From assembly GCA_036274115.1 (NCBI GenBank), contig DASUGI010000107.1, forward strand, positions 15,094 through 79,093: 64,000 bases of DNA, written 5' to 3'. This stretch comes from JADLHS01 sp036274115 (GTDB lineage Bacteria; Verrucomicrobiota; Verrucomicrobiia; Limisphaerales; JADLHS01). The first letter of the stretch is position 1. The number at the start of each line of letters is the position of its first letter. Made by a program: the position numbers and the translations under genes. Below the pieces are notes generated by a model. The model was not told the DNA's origin. It ran no database searches and was given only the letters and a program-made list of their open reading frames with translations. Shown one piece after another: positions 1 to 9,725 of the stretch.

Positions 1-1
1 G

Positions 2-568
2 TTGATGGAACTTGCGGTCAGAGAGCGTGCCGACAAAATCGAAACCGTGCTCATTCGCGCGCCGTGGTTTTATGGACCGAACCAGCCGCCACGCCAGACG
101 CTGTTCTTCCGGATGATCCGCGACGGCAAAGCGCCCATCGTTGGCAGTGGAAACAATCTGCGCTCCATGGCTTATGTGGACAATCTTTGCCAGGGCTTGA
201 TCCTCGCCGCGATCACAGAGCGCGCCAAGGGACAGGTTTACTGGATCGCCGACCAACGACCTTACTCGATGAACGAGATCATTGACACGATTGAGCGCCT
301 GTTGGAAAAGGAATTTGGCCACGCGTGCAAACACAAGCGCATGCGCTTGCCGGGCATAGCGAGTGAGGTTGCGTGGCTTGCGGACAAGACGCTGCAGGGA
401 CTCGGACTGTATCACCAGAAGATTCATGTGCTGTCCGAGATGAACAAAACCATCGCCTGCTCAGTAGCGCGCGCCGAACGCGAGCTCGGCTACAAGCCCA
501 CCATCGCGCTCGAAGAGGGCATGCGGCGCTCCCTGAAGTGGTGTGCCGAGAACGGGCAGAAATTTTAG
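2..568 (+). CDS. NAD(P)-dependent epimerase/dehydratase, C-terminal part (cut by window edge)
   Basis: This is the last 188 residues of an extended short-chain dehydrogenase/reductase. The segment APWFYGP followed by a region ending in SMAYVDNL is the usual pattern after the catalytic helix, where sugar-nucleotide epimerases bind substrate. The Rossmann glycine motif and the Tyr-x3-Lys pair must lie upstream of the window. The reading frame is open to the left edge, so the Met codons at the start are probably internal. The stop lies only 11 bases before the ATG of a second enzyme of the same superfamily, so the two are probably co-transcribed. The substrate cannot be told; a sugar nucleotide or sterol-like compound is possible. 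Confidence 0.8.
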   Translation: MMELAVRERADKIETVLIRAPWFYGPNQPPRQTLFFRMIRDGKAPIVGSGNNLRSMAYVDNLCQGLILAAITERAKGQVYWIADQRPYSMNEIIDTIERLLEKEFGHACKHKRMRLPGIASEVAWLADKTLQGLGLYHQKIHVLSEMNKTIACSVARAERELGYKPTIALEEGMRRSLKWCAENGQKF

Positions 569-579
569 ACTGGCTCAAC

Positions 580-1605
580 ATGACTCATCTCATCACCGGT
601 GGCTCAGGCTTTCTGGGAAATCTCATCGCACGCCGATTGCATGCGCGCGGCGAGCGCGTGCGCGTGCTCGACATCTGGGAGGATGCGTCGCGCCCCAAGG
701 AAATTGAATTCGTCAACTGCGACATTCGCAATGCCGAAGGCGTCGGGCAAGCGATGCGGGGCGTGGACGTGGTGCATCACAATGTCGCGCTCGTGCCGCT
801 CACCAAGGCGGGTGGCGATTTTCGCGCCGTGAATGTGGAGGGTTCGCGCATTGCCGCGGAGCAGGCAGTCAAGGCGGGCGTGAAGACGTTCATCCACATG
901 AGTTCGAGCGCGATCTTTGGCTCGCCGGAATGTCCCGTCACAAATGATTCTCCCTTCCGCCCGGTGGAAATCTACGGTCGCGCCAAGCTCGATGGTGAAC
1001 TCGCGGTGCGCGATACCTGCGCGCGTGGCAAGCTGCCGCTCATTGTCATTCGTCCGCGCACAATTCTGGGCGAGGGGCGGCTCGGCATTTTCCAGATTCT
1101 GTTTCAGTGGATTCAGGAGAACCGCAAGATTTACGTCATTGGCGACGGCAATCAGAAGTTCCAGTTTGTACACGCGCACGATTTGATGGACGCCTACCTG
1201 CTCGCGATGGACGCCGGCAAACCGGGCATTTACAACGTCGGCACGAATCGTTTCGGCACGCTGCGCGAAGCGCTGGAACATGTGATCGCTCATGCGCGCT
1301 CGACTTCGCGCGTCGCCAGCCTGCCGGCGGCACTTACCATCAATACCCTGCGCGTGCTCGATTGGCTGCGCCTCAGCCCGCTCGCACCGTGGCACTACCT
1401 CACGTATCACAAGGCGTTCTATTTCGATGTGCAGCCCTTGCTCGATCTCGGCTGGAAGCCCCGTTACTCAAACGACGAAATGTTCCGCGAGAGCTGGGAC
1501 TGGTTCGTGCAGAACCAAGACCGCCTGGCTGCCGAAGCTGCCGCCTCACCCCATCGGAGTGTGGTAAAGCAACGTTTACTGGGATTGCTGAAACGGTTCT
1601 CCTGA
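580..1605 (+). CDS. NAD-dependent epimerase/dehydratase (extended SDR)
   Basis: A 341-residue extended SDR protein. The N-terminus MTHLITGGSGFLGN holds the GxxGxxG dinucleotide-binding motif, and DIR near residue 48 fits the adenine-pocket region. The catalytic triad is visible as SSSAIFG and the YGRAK (Tyr-x3-Lys) motif near residue 130. The C-terminal part carries the substrate-binding segment after VIRPRTILG. I chose the ATG at 580 because the glycine-rich motif must be close to the N-terminus; the frame stays open upstream to 373 but overlaps the previous gene. It follows that epimerase by 11 bases, suggesting a shared sugar or lipid modification pathway. The exact substrate is unknown. 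Confidence 0.85.
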   Translation: MTHLITGGSGFLGNLIARRLHARGERVRVLDIWEDASRPKEIEFVNCDIRNAEGVGQAMRGVDVVHHNVALVPLTKAGGDFRAVNVEGSRIAAEQAVKAGVKTFIHMSSSAIFGSPECPVTNDSPFRPVEIYGRAKLDGELAVRDTCARGKLPLIVIRPRTILGEGRLGIFQILFQWIQENRKIYVIGDGNQKFQFVHAHDLMDAYLLAMDAGKPGIYNVGTNRFGTLREALEHVIAHARSTSRVASLPAALTINTLRVLDWLRLSPLAPWHYLTYHKAFYFDVQPLLDLGWKPRYSNDEMFRESWDWFVQNQDRLAAEAAASPHRSVVKQRLLGLLKRFS

Positions 1606-1677
1606 CAGAGTCAAGTTTCTCCTGTTGACCGCGTTGGGAACGGGGCCTATAAACGGAAATCCTCAGAAGGCAAACGC

Positions 1678-4600
1678 ATGAAAGCAATTGTCACAAAACT
1701 GGTTGCGAGCACTCTCCTCTACGCGGCCCTCGAGCTCAGTGCCGCGACGCGCTACGTGGATTTGAACAGTGCCAGTCCCACACCGCCTTTCATCTCCTGG
1801 GCAACTGCCGCGACGAACATTCAAGACGCGATTGATGCATCAATGGATGGCGATTTGGTTCTAGTGACGAATGGCGTTTATGCAACCGGGGGACGCCGCG
1901 TGGACGGAAGTGTCCTCACCAACCGGGTTGCCGTGACCAAGGCGATTACGGTTCAAAGTGTAAATGGAGCGGCAACCACCTCCATTGTCGGATATCAGGT
2001 GCCTGGAGCGACCAATGGTAACAATGCCGTCCGCTGTGTGTACCTGGCTGATAACGCAACGCTGATTGGCTTCACTCTAACCAATGGCGCGACCCGAACG
2101 TCCGGATCGATATTCGACGTTAAAGGCGGTGGCTTGGCCTGCGCCTCAACAAACGCGGTGGCCATTGAATGCATCTTCACCGGCAACGCCGCTTATGATA
2201 GCGGCGGGGGAACATTCTTTGGCACCCTCATATCATGTTCTTTCGTACAGAATTCCTCGAGGCTTTACGGTGGCGGCGCAGCTTTCTCCCTCCTCGTTGA
2301 CTGTGTTCTTGAAGGCAATTCCTCTGGTTCCGGCGGTGCTGTTTACGTGAGCGACTGTCACACCTGCACCTTCTCGAACAACCGTGCCGGAAACGGTGGC
2401 GCCGCGAGCTCGGCAAATTTGTATTCCTGCAACCTCACCGGAAACCGGGCCACCGACGCCGGAGCCGCCATCAGTAGCGTGCTTCGAGACTGTTGGATCG
2501 AAAAGAACACCGCCGACAATTACGGCGGAGCCATCAATGGAGGGACTTTGAGCAATTGCGTCTTGAATGCAAACACGGCTCGCTACGGCGGGGCGAGTTA
2601 TGGCGGGGTCTTCACTGACTGTCATTTTTCCGGCAATCGGGCGACCAATTACGCTGGCGCTGCAGCATTTCCGGATTCAATCGTCAACTCGACCATCGTT
2701 TCAAACGTCAGTCTTGGTGATGCCGGGGGAGTCTATTATGGGGCTCTAAGTAACTGCACGATCTCCGGCAATACTTCATCCGGATTCGCCGGCGGCGCCT
2801 TCAACGCCAACTTGACCAACTGTTTGGTGATCAACAATGCCGGGACCTTTGGAGGCGGAGTTTACCAGGGAACTGTTTATCGCGGTCTGATTGGGAGTAA
2901 CAGCGCCAGCAGCGGAGGCGGCATGAGAGACAGCACGGCGTTCGACTGTGTCATCACCGGCAACTCTGCTAGCGACGGCGGCGGGAGTCACTCATCCCGA
3001 TTGGAGAATTGCGTTGTGCAGGGTAACACCGGCGTGCTTGGAGGTGGGTCATATTCCGGAAGCATGAGGAATTGTTCGGTCACGGGAAACTTTGCATCGA
3101 ATTTGGGAGGCGGCGCCTACAATGCGGTCCTGACCAATTGTACCGTTACCGCCAATTCCGCGGGAACAAATGCTGGTGGCACGTTTAATGGCTCGGCATA
3201 CAACAGCATTATTTATTTCAACACAGCTCCAGGCGCCGGCAGCAACTATGCCGGAGGCACGTTTCGCCATTGCTTTGTGACGCCCTTACCGACTGGCACG
3301 GGCAACTCAGACGCGAGTCCGTTGTTGGCAACCGTCTCGCGGATAAGCAGCGATTCCCCGTGTCGCGGGAGTGGGAGCACGATGTATGCGACCGGCAAAG
3401 ACATTGACGGTGAAGTATGGGGCACGCCGCCAGCGGTCGGTTGCGACGAATTCTATTCCGAGTCCGTTACCGGATCATTGGCCGTAGCGTTGTCTGCTTC
3501 CTATGTCTACGTTCCGATCGGTTTCGAGGTACAGTTTGTCGCAACCATTCTTGGAAACGCGTCGGATCATCAATGGGATTTCGGCGATGGCAATGTAGTC
3601 AGCAACCAACTCTATGTTGCCCATTCATGGACGGCGTCCGGGGACTACATAGTAACGCTGACAGCGTATAATGAAACCTGGCCCAGTGGTGTCAGCACCA
3701 ATCTGATGATTCGCGTGGCAGCTCAACCGATTCACTATGTTGCCGCAGCCAGCTCGAATCCAGTCGCCCCTTATGACTCCTGGCAAACCGCCGCGGTACA
3801 AATTCAAGATGCTATCAACGTTGCGGCACCGGGGGCAGTGGTGCTGGTTACGAATGGAACGTATGCAACGGGAGGAAAAGCATGGTTGGGAGGAGTCACC
3901 AACCGAATTGCGGTCGACAAAGCCTTGAGCGTGCGAAGTGTCAACGGACCGGAATTTACGTCAATTCAAGGCTATCACGTGCCGGGCACGACGAATGGCA
4001 TTACCGCAATTCGCTGCGCCTATTTAGCAGATGGCAGCACTTTGGCGGGCTTTACGCTTTCGAAGGGTGCTACGTGGACCGGCGGCAACTACCCATACCA
4101 GGATCAAAGCGGCGGAGGCGTTTGGTGTATGTCAACCAACGCCTGGATCACCAACTGCATCATCGAGGCAAACACCGCAGAGCAATTCGGAGGCGGCGTT
4201 TATCGAGGCACGCTCAATAATTGTATTATCCGGTCCAATTATTCGTTCACCATCGGCGGCGCTGCGTTTGAAGCCAACTTGAACGAATGTTTGGTACTTG
4301 GAAATTATGCGCCGTTTGCCGGCGGAGTTGCGTATGGGTCGCTGAAGCAAGGCACAATCAGCTCCAATGTGGCCGCGAGTGGCAGTGGTGGTGGCTGTTT
4401 TCGCGCGATCGCTATCCAATGTAAAATAACCGGAAACTCGGCGCATACAGGTGGGGGCGACTTTCAGGGCTTCCTGACCAATTGCATCATTTCCCACAAC
4501 CAGGCGGGTATGGGCGGGGGCAGCCACGACGGAACCCTCTTTGGCTGCACGTTAGTCGCCAATGAGGCCTCTTCCTCTGGTGCGGGGGCATCGTACGGCA

Positions 4601-6615
4601 CGTTGATCAGTTGCGCCGTGATTGGCAATTCCTGCGGCAACGAAGGCGGCGGCTGTTACAACAGCACCTTGTATCACTGCACCTTGACCGGCAATTCCGC
4701 AGAATTTGGCGGAGGCACTTATGAAGGCAGCGCGTTCAATTCCATTGTCTATTTCAACAGCGCTCGCAGCTACGCAGATAATTATTACTTTGGCTCGATG
4801 AATTACACCTGCACCACTCCGTTATCGGAAGGCGATGGCAACATCGACACCGATCCGTTAATGGCAAGTGCCGGGTATTTGAGCGTGGAGTCGCCCTGCA
4901 TCGGCGCTGGCAGCGTTGATTATGCTTCGGCCGCTGACATTGACAGCGAACCATGGGGCACACCGCCTACAATGGGTTGTGACGAGTTCACCGCCGGAGC
5001 GGCTCTCGGAGACTTGAGCGTGGCCATCGCCGCGAACTACACCAACGTGGCAGTGGGGTTTGAAGTGAAATTGACCGCCAGTATTCTGGGCCACGCATCG
5101 GCTAACCGTTGGAGTTTTGGCGACGGCAGTGGGGTGAGTAATCGTCTGGGCGTTCATCATCTCTGGACCGCGCCAGGTGACTATCCCGTGATCTTGACCG
5201 CTTACAACGACACTTGGCCGTCAGGAGCCAGCGTCACCACAATTGTCCACGTCGTTCAAGCCAACCTTTTTGTATCCGCCAAGGGCACCAACCCTGTAGC
5301 TCCTTTTAGTTCATGGCAAACTGCTGCAACCAATCTTCAGGATGCATTGGATGCGGCCGCACCGGGATCAACCGTCTGGGTGACGAATGGAACTTATGCC
5401 AGTGGTGGCAAATTAGCGGGCGGCAATCTGACCAATCGCGTCGCGGTTGATCGCTTTTTGGCCCTCCGCAGCGTTAACGGTCCGGAGCACACCCTCATCC
5501 GCGGATATCAAATGCCCACTTCAACCAACGGCAACGCCGCGGTGCGTTGCGCGTATCTGGCAACGGGTGCGACCCTGGCGGGATTCACGTTGACCGAGGG
5601 TGCAACTCTGCTTGGCGGAGGCGTTGCTGACACCAGTGGAGGTGGGATTTGGTGCGAATCAAAAGACGTGATGGTTTCGAATTGCGTGATTGTGGCGAAC
5701 TCAGCCAGGAATGTCGGCGGTGGAGTCTGCTCCGGCTCGCTAAGCCAATGCCAAGTGATTGGAAATGTTGCCGGCGACGATGGCGGCGGCTGTTACCAGA
5801 GCGACCTGGAGAGCTGTGTCGTTGCTGGAAATTATGCCGGCGATGGAGGTGGCGGCTGCTATCAGTCGGTCATTACTAATTCCACTATCGTCGGCAACAC
5901 CGCGCACGACGGCGGGGGTGTCTTCTCTGCCATAGCTTGGAACTCGATCATCCAATATAATCAGGCCCTATCCACCACCCGGAGCAATTACACCGGGGGA
6001 TTCAGTGACGGCACCGGCAGCTACGATAATTGCTGCACCGCGCCACTACCACCTTATGGCATCAATTTTACCAATGAACCAGGCCTGATGAATACCAATG
6101 GCTGGGCGGATTTGCGCCTGCAGCCAACGTCCGCATGTATTAACGCCGGTCAAAACGCCTATGTAACTGGCGCAACAGACCTGGATGGTAATCCACGCAT
6201 CGCCGGAGGTACCGTCGACATCGGCGCCTACGAGTATCAAGCACCGGCCTCAAAGTTGTCCTACGCCTGGTTGCAACAGTATGGCCTGTCCACGGACGGT
6301 TCGGCGGATTTCGTGGATACAGATGGTGACGGCATGAACAATTACGGGGAGTGGCGATCAGACACGGTACCCACCAACGCCTTGTCAGCGCTCAAGATGG
6401 TCGGCGCCACAATGAGTCCCGATGGCGCGACGGTTCGCTGGGAAAGCGTGATTACCCGAAGCTACTGGCTCGAGCGCGCGACAAATCTTGCGATCTCATC
6501 ACCGTTTCAAGTGATCGCTACCAACCTCTGGGGCGACTTGGGGACGACAACTTATTCGGACGCCACCGCCACGACCAACGGCGGCCCGTATTTCTATCGC
6601 GTCGGCGTGCAGTAA
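1678..6615 (+). CDS. Giant secreted triplicated beta-helix/PKD protein
   Basis: A 1645-residue protein with an N-terminal signal peptide (hydrophobic segment around residues 8-22, then SAAT). It is built of three homologous modules starting near residues 24, 685 and 1196, each opening with a SWxTAAxxxQDAxxA segment, then a VTNGxYAxGG motif and an RxxNG..T.I.GY segment. Each module continues into many short Gly/Asn/Cys-rich repeats of right-handed parallel beta-helix type. Two PKD-like domains (FGDG near residues 635 and 1145) separate the modules. The C-terminal 120 residues contain a calcium-loop-like DTDGDGMNN and a domain often seen at the end of verrucomicrobial secreted proteins. It is likely an exported surface or extracellular protein; polysaccharide binding is possible but not shown. 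No catalytic residues were recognised. Confidence 0.85.
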   Translation: MKAIVTKLVASTLLYAALELSAATRYVDLNSASPTPPFISWATAATNIQDAIDASMDGDLVLVTNGVYATGGRRVDGSVLTNRVAVTKAITVQSVNGAATTSIVGYQVPGATNGNNAVRCVYLADNATLIGFTLTNGATRTSGSIFDVKGGGLACASTNAVAIECIFTGNAAYDSGGGTFFGTLISCSFVQNSSRLYGGGAAFSLLVDCVLEGNSSGSGGAVYVSDCHTCTFSNNRAGNGGAASSANLYSCNLTGNRATDAGAAISSVLRDCWIEKNTADNYGGAINGGTLSNCVLNANTARYGGASYGGVFTDCHFSGNRATNYAGAAAFPDSIVNSTIVSNVSLGDAGGVYYGALSNCTISGNTSSGFAGGAFNANLTNCLVINNAGTFGGGVYQGTVYRGLIGSNSASSGGGMRDSTAFDCVITGNSASDGGGSHSSRLENCVVQGNTGVLGGGSYSGSMRNCSVTGNFASNLGGGAYNAVLTNCTVTANSAGTNAGGTFNGSAYNSIIYFNTAPGAGSNYAGGTFRHCFVTPLPTGTGNSDASPLLATVSRISSDSPCRGSGSTMYATGKDIDGEVWGTPPAVGCDEFYSESVTGSLAVALSASYVYVPIGFEVQFVATILGNASDHQWDFGDGNVVSNQLYVAHSWTASGDYIVTLTAYNETWPSGVSTNLMIRVAAQPIHYVAAASSNPVAPYDSWQTAAVQIQDAINVAAPGAVVLVTNGTYATGGKAWLGGVTNRIAVDKALSVRSVNGPEFTSIQGYHVPGTTNGITAIRCAYLADGSTLAGFTLSKGATWTGGNYPYQDQSGGGVWCMSTNAWITNCIIEANTAEQFGGGVYRGTLNNCIIRSNYSFTIGGAAFEANLNECLVLGNYAPFAGGVAYGSLKQGTISSNVAASGSGGGCFRAIAIQCKITGNSAHTGGGDFQGFLTNCIISHNQAGMGGGSHDGTLFGCTLVANEASSSGAGASYGTLISCAVIGNSCGNEGGGCYNSTLYHCTLTGNSAEFGGGTYEGSAFNSIVYFNSARSYADNYYFGSMNYTCTTPLSEGDGNIDTDPLMASAGYLSVESPCIGAGSVDYASAADIDSEPWGTPPTMGCDEFTAGAALGDLSVAIAANYTNVAVGFEVKLTASILGHASANRWSFGDGSGVSNRLGVHHLWTAPGDYPVILTAYNDTWPSGASVTTIVHVVQANLFVSAKGTNPVAPFSSWQTAATNLQDALDAAAPGSTVWVTNGTYASGGKLAGGNLTNRVAVDRFLALRSVNGPEHTLIRGYQMPTSTNGNAAVRCAYLATGATLAGFTLTEGATLLGGGVADTSGGGIWCESKDVMVSNCVIVANSARNVGGGVCSGSLSQCQVIGNVAGDDGGGCYQSDLESCVVAGNYAGDGGGGCYQSVITNSTIVGNTAHDGGGVFSAIAWNSIIQYNQALSTTRSNYTGGFSDGTGSYDNCCTAPLPPYGINFTNEPGLMNTNGWADLRLQPTSACINAGQNAYVTGATDLDGNPRIAGGTVDIGAYEYQAPASKLSYAWLQQYGLSTDGSADFVDTDGDGMNNYGEWRSDTVPTNALSALKMVGATMSPDGATVRWESVITRSYWLERATNLAISSPFQVIATNLWGDLGTTTYSDATATTNGGPYFYRVGVQ

Positions 6616-6685
6616 GCTCTTTTTTGAAGCAGTCGATGTTCCGCGTTGCCATCACGCCACGCTGAATTAACATCAGCGCCAATCT

Positions 6686-7441
6686 ATGGCTTTGACGCAA
6701 ACAGCTTCGCCCGCCGCACGCGCGGACGGCCGGTCGGCAAATCAACTGCGACCGATCACGTTCAAAAACAACATCGCGCCCTATGCGACCGGTTCAACGT
6801 TGATCGAATGGGGCAACACGCGGGTGATTTGCGGGGTGACGATTGAGGAGAATGTGCCGCGCTGGATGAAGGAACAGGACGTCACGGGCGGGTGGATCAC
6901 CGCGGAGTATTCCATGCTCCCCTACTCCACCTTGCAACGAAAACCCCGTGACATCACCAAGGGCCGGATCGATGGCCGTTCGCAGGAGATTCAGCGTCTG
7001 ATTGGCCGGGCCATGCGCGCCACGCTGGATTTGGAGAAACTTGGACAACGCACCATCTGCGTGGATTGCGACGTCCTGCAGGCCGACGGCGGCACCCGCA
7101 CCGCGGCCATCACCGGGGCCTATGTCGCGCTGGTCATCGCCATTCGACGGCTCATCGCCAGCGGCAAGCTGGCGGAAAATCCGATTCTGCACGCGGTCGC
7201 CGCGGTGAGCGTCGGCATTGTCGATGGGAAAGCGCTTTGTGATTTGTGCTACACGGAAGATGCGGCCGCCGCCGTGGACTTCAATCTCGTGATGAACTCG
7301 GCGGGCGAATTCATTGAACTCCAGGGCACCGGCGAGGAGGCCACGTTCACGGACGCGCAACTTGCCGAACTACTCATGCTGGGCAAATCCGGCGTACGAC
7401 AGTTGCTGGAGGTCCAGGAAGCCGCCTTGGCTCGGGCCTAG
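6686..7441 (+). CDS. rph: Ribonuclease PH
   Basis: A 251-residue 3'-5' phosphorolytic exoribonuclease that trims tRNA 3' ends using phosphate. The family pattern is clear: RADGRSANQLRPI near residue 12, GNTRVICGV, the GGWITAEYSMLPYST segment, RxxxEIQRLIGRAMRA, and the catalytic core CDVLQADGGTRTAAI around residue 130. The length fits the family (about 240-250 residues). It lies 37 bases before the likely start of a histidine phosphatase and the prmA gene, forming a probable plus-strand transcription unit. The ATG at 6686 is accepted because it gives a normal N-terminus with a short extra tail. Confidence 0.96.
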   Translation: MALTQTASPAARADGRSANQLRPITFKNNIAPYATGSTLIEWGNTRVICGVTIEENVPRWMKEQDVTGGWITAEYSMLPYSTLQRKPRDITKGRIDGRSQEIQRLIGRAMRATLDLEKLGQRTICVDCDVLQADGGTRTAAITGAYVALVIAIRRLIASGKLAENPILHAVAAVSVGIVDGKALCDLCYTEDAAAAVDFNLVMNSAGEFIELQGTGEEATFTDAQLAELLMLGKSGVRQLLEVQEAALARA

Positions 7442-7478
7442 CTGGAGATTTTACAGCTGGTCTACCTTTTGTTGTTTG

Positions 7479-8102
7479 ATGGATACCGTCACCACTCTTT
7501 ATCTCATTCGTCACGCGGAAGTGGAAGCGAGCTATCAAGGCGTCTTTGGCGGACGCATTGACATGGACATCTCGCCGCGCGGCCACGAGCAAGCCGCGGC
7601 GCTGGCGCGTTATCTCAAGCGCAAGAAGTTCGACGCCATTTACGCCAGCCCGATGAAACGCGTGCAGCAGACCCTGTCTCCGTACGCGAACAATGGCGGG
7701 CCGAAACCAGTCCTCATCGACAACTTCCGCGAAGTGCATTTTGGCGATTGGACCGGCCTGACTTTTGCGCAGGTGTTGGAACGCTTCGGCGCCCGCGCCT
7801 CGTCATGGCTGGATCAACTGGTGGCCGGCACGATTCCCCATGCTGAAACGGCGGCAGCCTATCGCAACCGAATCGAACCGCCCGTGCGGGAGATTCTCAA
7901 GAAGCATTCCGGCCAGCACGTGGCGGTGTTCTGCCACGGCGGCGTCATTCGCCAAATCCTTTCCATCCTGATCGAGATTCCTTTGGCCAGGACGGCCGGA
8001 TTCGAAATTGATTATGCCAGTCTTACTGAAGTTGAGATTTTTCCGCACCGGGCGGAAGTTCGATTGCTTAACTTCACACCCTGGCGCGACTTCGAGTCAT
8101 GA
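7479..8102 (+). CDS. Histidine phosphatase family protein (phosphoglycerate mutase-like)
   Basis: A 207-residue member of the histidine phosphatase superfamily. LYLIRHAEVE near residue 7 is the RHG/RHA catalytic motif (His as phosphate acceptor), YASPMKRVQQT holds the second active-site Arg, a Glu follows in the NFREVHFGDW segment, and VFCHGGVIRQ near residue 148 supplies the second catalytic His. Such proteins include alpha-ribazole phosphatases, sugar phosphatases and cofactor-dependent mutases; the sequence does not decide between them. I chose the ATG at 7479, since the longer open frame from 7314 overlaps rph. The stop overlaps the start of prmA by four bases (ATGA), suggesting translational coupling. 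Confidence 0.88.
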   Translation: MDTVTTLYLIRHAEVEASYQGVFGGRIDMDISPRGHEQAAALARYLKRKKFDAIYASPMKRVQQTLSPYANNGGPKPVLIDNFREVHFGDWTGLTFAQVLERFGARASSWLDQLVAGTIPHAETAAAYRNRIEPPVREILKKHSGQHVAVFCHGGVIRQILSILIEIPLARTAGFEIDYASLTEVEIFPHRAEVRLLNFTPWRDFES

Positions 8103-9001
8103 AGCGCGCAACCCTCTGGAAGGCATCCGTGGTCACCACGGCCGAGGCGGAGGATGCCGTCGCTGAACGGCTCGCCGCCCATTTTGCGCCCCGTCCTTCG
8201 TCCTACACTGACGTGGAAACCGGCCACACGACCGTCTCCGCGTACACGAGCACCCGACCAAAGCAAATCCCCTCCGTCAAACGCGCGCTCCGCTCCGGCC
8301 TGAACGAAATCAAGGCCTGTGGGCTCAACCTCGGCCCGGCCATCATCACGATTCAAAGGCTGCCTCGGAAAAACTGGGCGGAATCCTGGAAAAGTCACTT
8401 CAAGCCGATTGAGATTGGCAAACGTTTGTTGGTGAAACCGAGTTGGATTCGGCGCTCCCCGGAACGTGGACAAGTTGTGATTGTTCTCGATCCCGGGCTG
8501 AGCTTTGGCACGGGGCAACATCCGACCACCGAGTTTTGTTTACGCGAACTGGTGAAGCGACATGACGGGGCACGCCAGCAGTCATTGCTCGACATCGGGA
8601 CGGGCTCAGGGATTCTTGCCATCGCCGCGGCGAAGCTCGGTTATGCCCCCGTTCACGCTTTCGATTACGACCCGCAATCAGTCCTGGTAGCAAAAGAGAA
8701 TGCCCGGAAGAACCGTGTCGCGGACCAGGTCAAGGTCACCCGCGCCGATCTCACGAAGCTCCCCCGTCGCAGTAGCCAGCAATACGACATGGTCTGCGCC
8801 AACTTGCTGGCAAACATCCTGATTGCAGAGCGCGACCGGATTCTTGCTCGCGTAAAATCTGACGGCGTGCTGGTCGTGGCGGGAATTTTGAAACGCGAGT
8901 TCAGGGAAGTGCGACGCGCCTACGAAGCGGACGGCTGTCGATTGGTCGCGAGCAAGTCACGTAAGGAATGGTGTTCTGGAACGTTCTTCGCAAGGACGTA
9001 G
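8099..9001 (+). CDS. prmA: Ribosomal protein L11 methyltransferase
   Basis: A 300-residue SAM-dependent methyltransferase matching PrmA, which trimethylates ribosomal protein L11. The N-terminal substrate-recognition domain is followed by DPGLSFGTGQHPTTEFCL near residue 130, a hallmark of PrmA, and by the SAM-binding motif LLDIGTGSGILAIAAAKLG near residue 162. The CANLLANIL segment near residue 238 corresponds to the family's N-(I/L)-L-A motif. It starts inside the stop of the upstream phosphatase gene (ATGA overlap). The last gene of this plus-strand group; no terminator was recognised after it. Confidence 0.93.
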   Translation: MKRATLWKASVVTTAEAEDAVAERLAAHFAPRPSSYTDVETGHTTVSAYTSTRPKQIPSVKRALRSGLNEIKACGLNLGPAIITIQRLPRKNWAESWKSHFKPIEIGKRLLVKPSWIRRSPERGQVVIVLDPGLSFGTGQHPTTEFCLRELVKRHDGARQQSLLDIGTGSGILAIAAAKLGYAPVHAFDYDPQSVLVAKENARKNRVADQVKVTRADLTKLPRRSSQQYDMVCANLLANILIAERDRILARVKSDGVLVVAGILKREFREVRRAYEADGCRLVASKSRKEWCSGTFFART

Positions 9002-9725
9002 CGACACACCTGCCTCCTCGTCCATAGCCTTTGCAGTTGACCAGGGTTCATACCACCTATACAAACGCACGTAATACCGGGGCATTAGATTTTCGTGGTT
9101 AATCTTTCCTGCAATTCGGAGTGCCAGGCTATGAGACGGGAGCCACTCAAACCCGAGTCACCCTTGCGAAGGGCGTTCCCCACGGGGCTGGCCCAGACCT
9201 GCATCCAGTACGTGGGGCGGGACCTTTGGGTGAGGTTGGTATCGGGATGGGCATGGGGTACTACATTGAGGGTCTTCAGCAGCAGAAGTGTAACTCCGGA
9301 CGCATGATTGCCAGGGTGCAGAGTTTTTTTGAATGCGATGGCCGTTTGAGAGGTTTCACAAGCATTGTGCATGGGGAGGGGCACCTGCTCGATGGACTGA
9401 ATGCAGTATTCTTCACGATGTCGGATGGTGAAAATCTTGATTTTCGAGAAAACATCTGCATGGCGTGGGGAGCTCGTTTCGGCCAGCGGGAACCGCTCAC
9501 TGCCACCGGGGTCATACCGGACTTCGATGAAGGACACGTCTATCTCGGTTACGCAACTGTCTTCGAGGATGAGGAGTTTCTAGTGTTGTGTCACAGACAA
9601 AACTTTACAATCTCAGAGTGGTTCTAACTGGGTCGTTTCATTGTAAAGCCAGCACTGTTACAGCACACTAGAAAGATGTCAGGAGCGACTCAACAAGAGC
9701 GACCCGGGAAGGCAGAAGAAATAGC
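9002..9725. other. Unassigned 0.7-kb stretch between prmA and the permease gene
   Basis: This gap contains overlapping open frames on both strands: 9121-9627 on plus (168 codons) and 9085-9537 on minus (150 codons). I recognise neither product. The plus frame has an acidic C-terminal half (around FDEGHVYLGY) and no family motif; the minus frame has no signal peptide or domain that I know. Base use seems less GC-rich than the flanking genes, mainly in its last third. It could be a decayed gene, a remnant of a mobile element or a lineage-specific gene. No inverted terminal repeats, tRNA or CRISPR-like repeats were seen. Confidence 0.4.

Noticed and set aside
604..1410. A 268-codon minus-strand frame opposite the second epimerase
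   Set aside because: The plus strand has the Rossmann and YxxxK motifs; the antisense product is Arg/His-rich and has no start context of note.
9002..9725. Insertion sequence remnant
   Set aside because: No DDE or other transposase motif and no terminal inverted repeats or target duplication were found, so it is only listed as unassigned.
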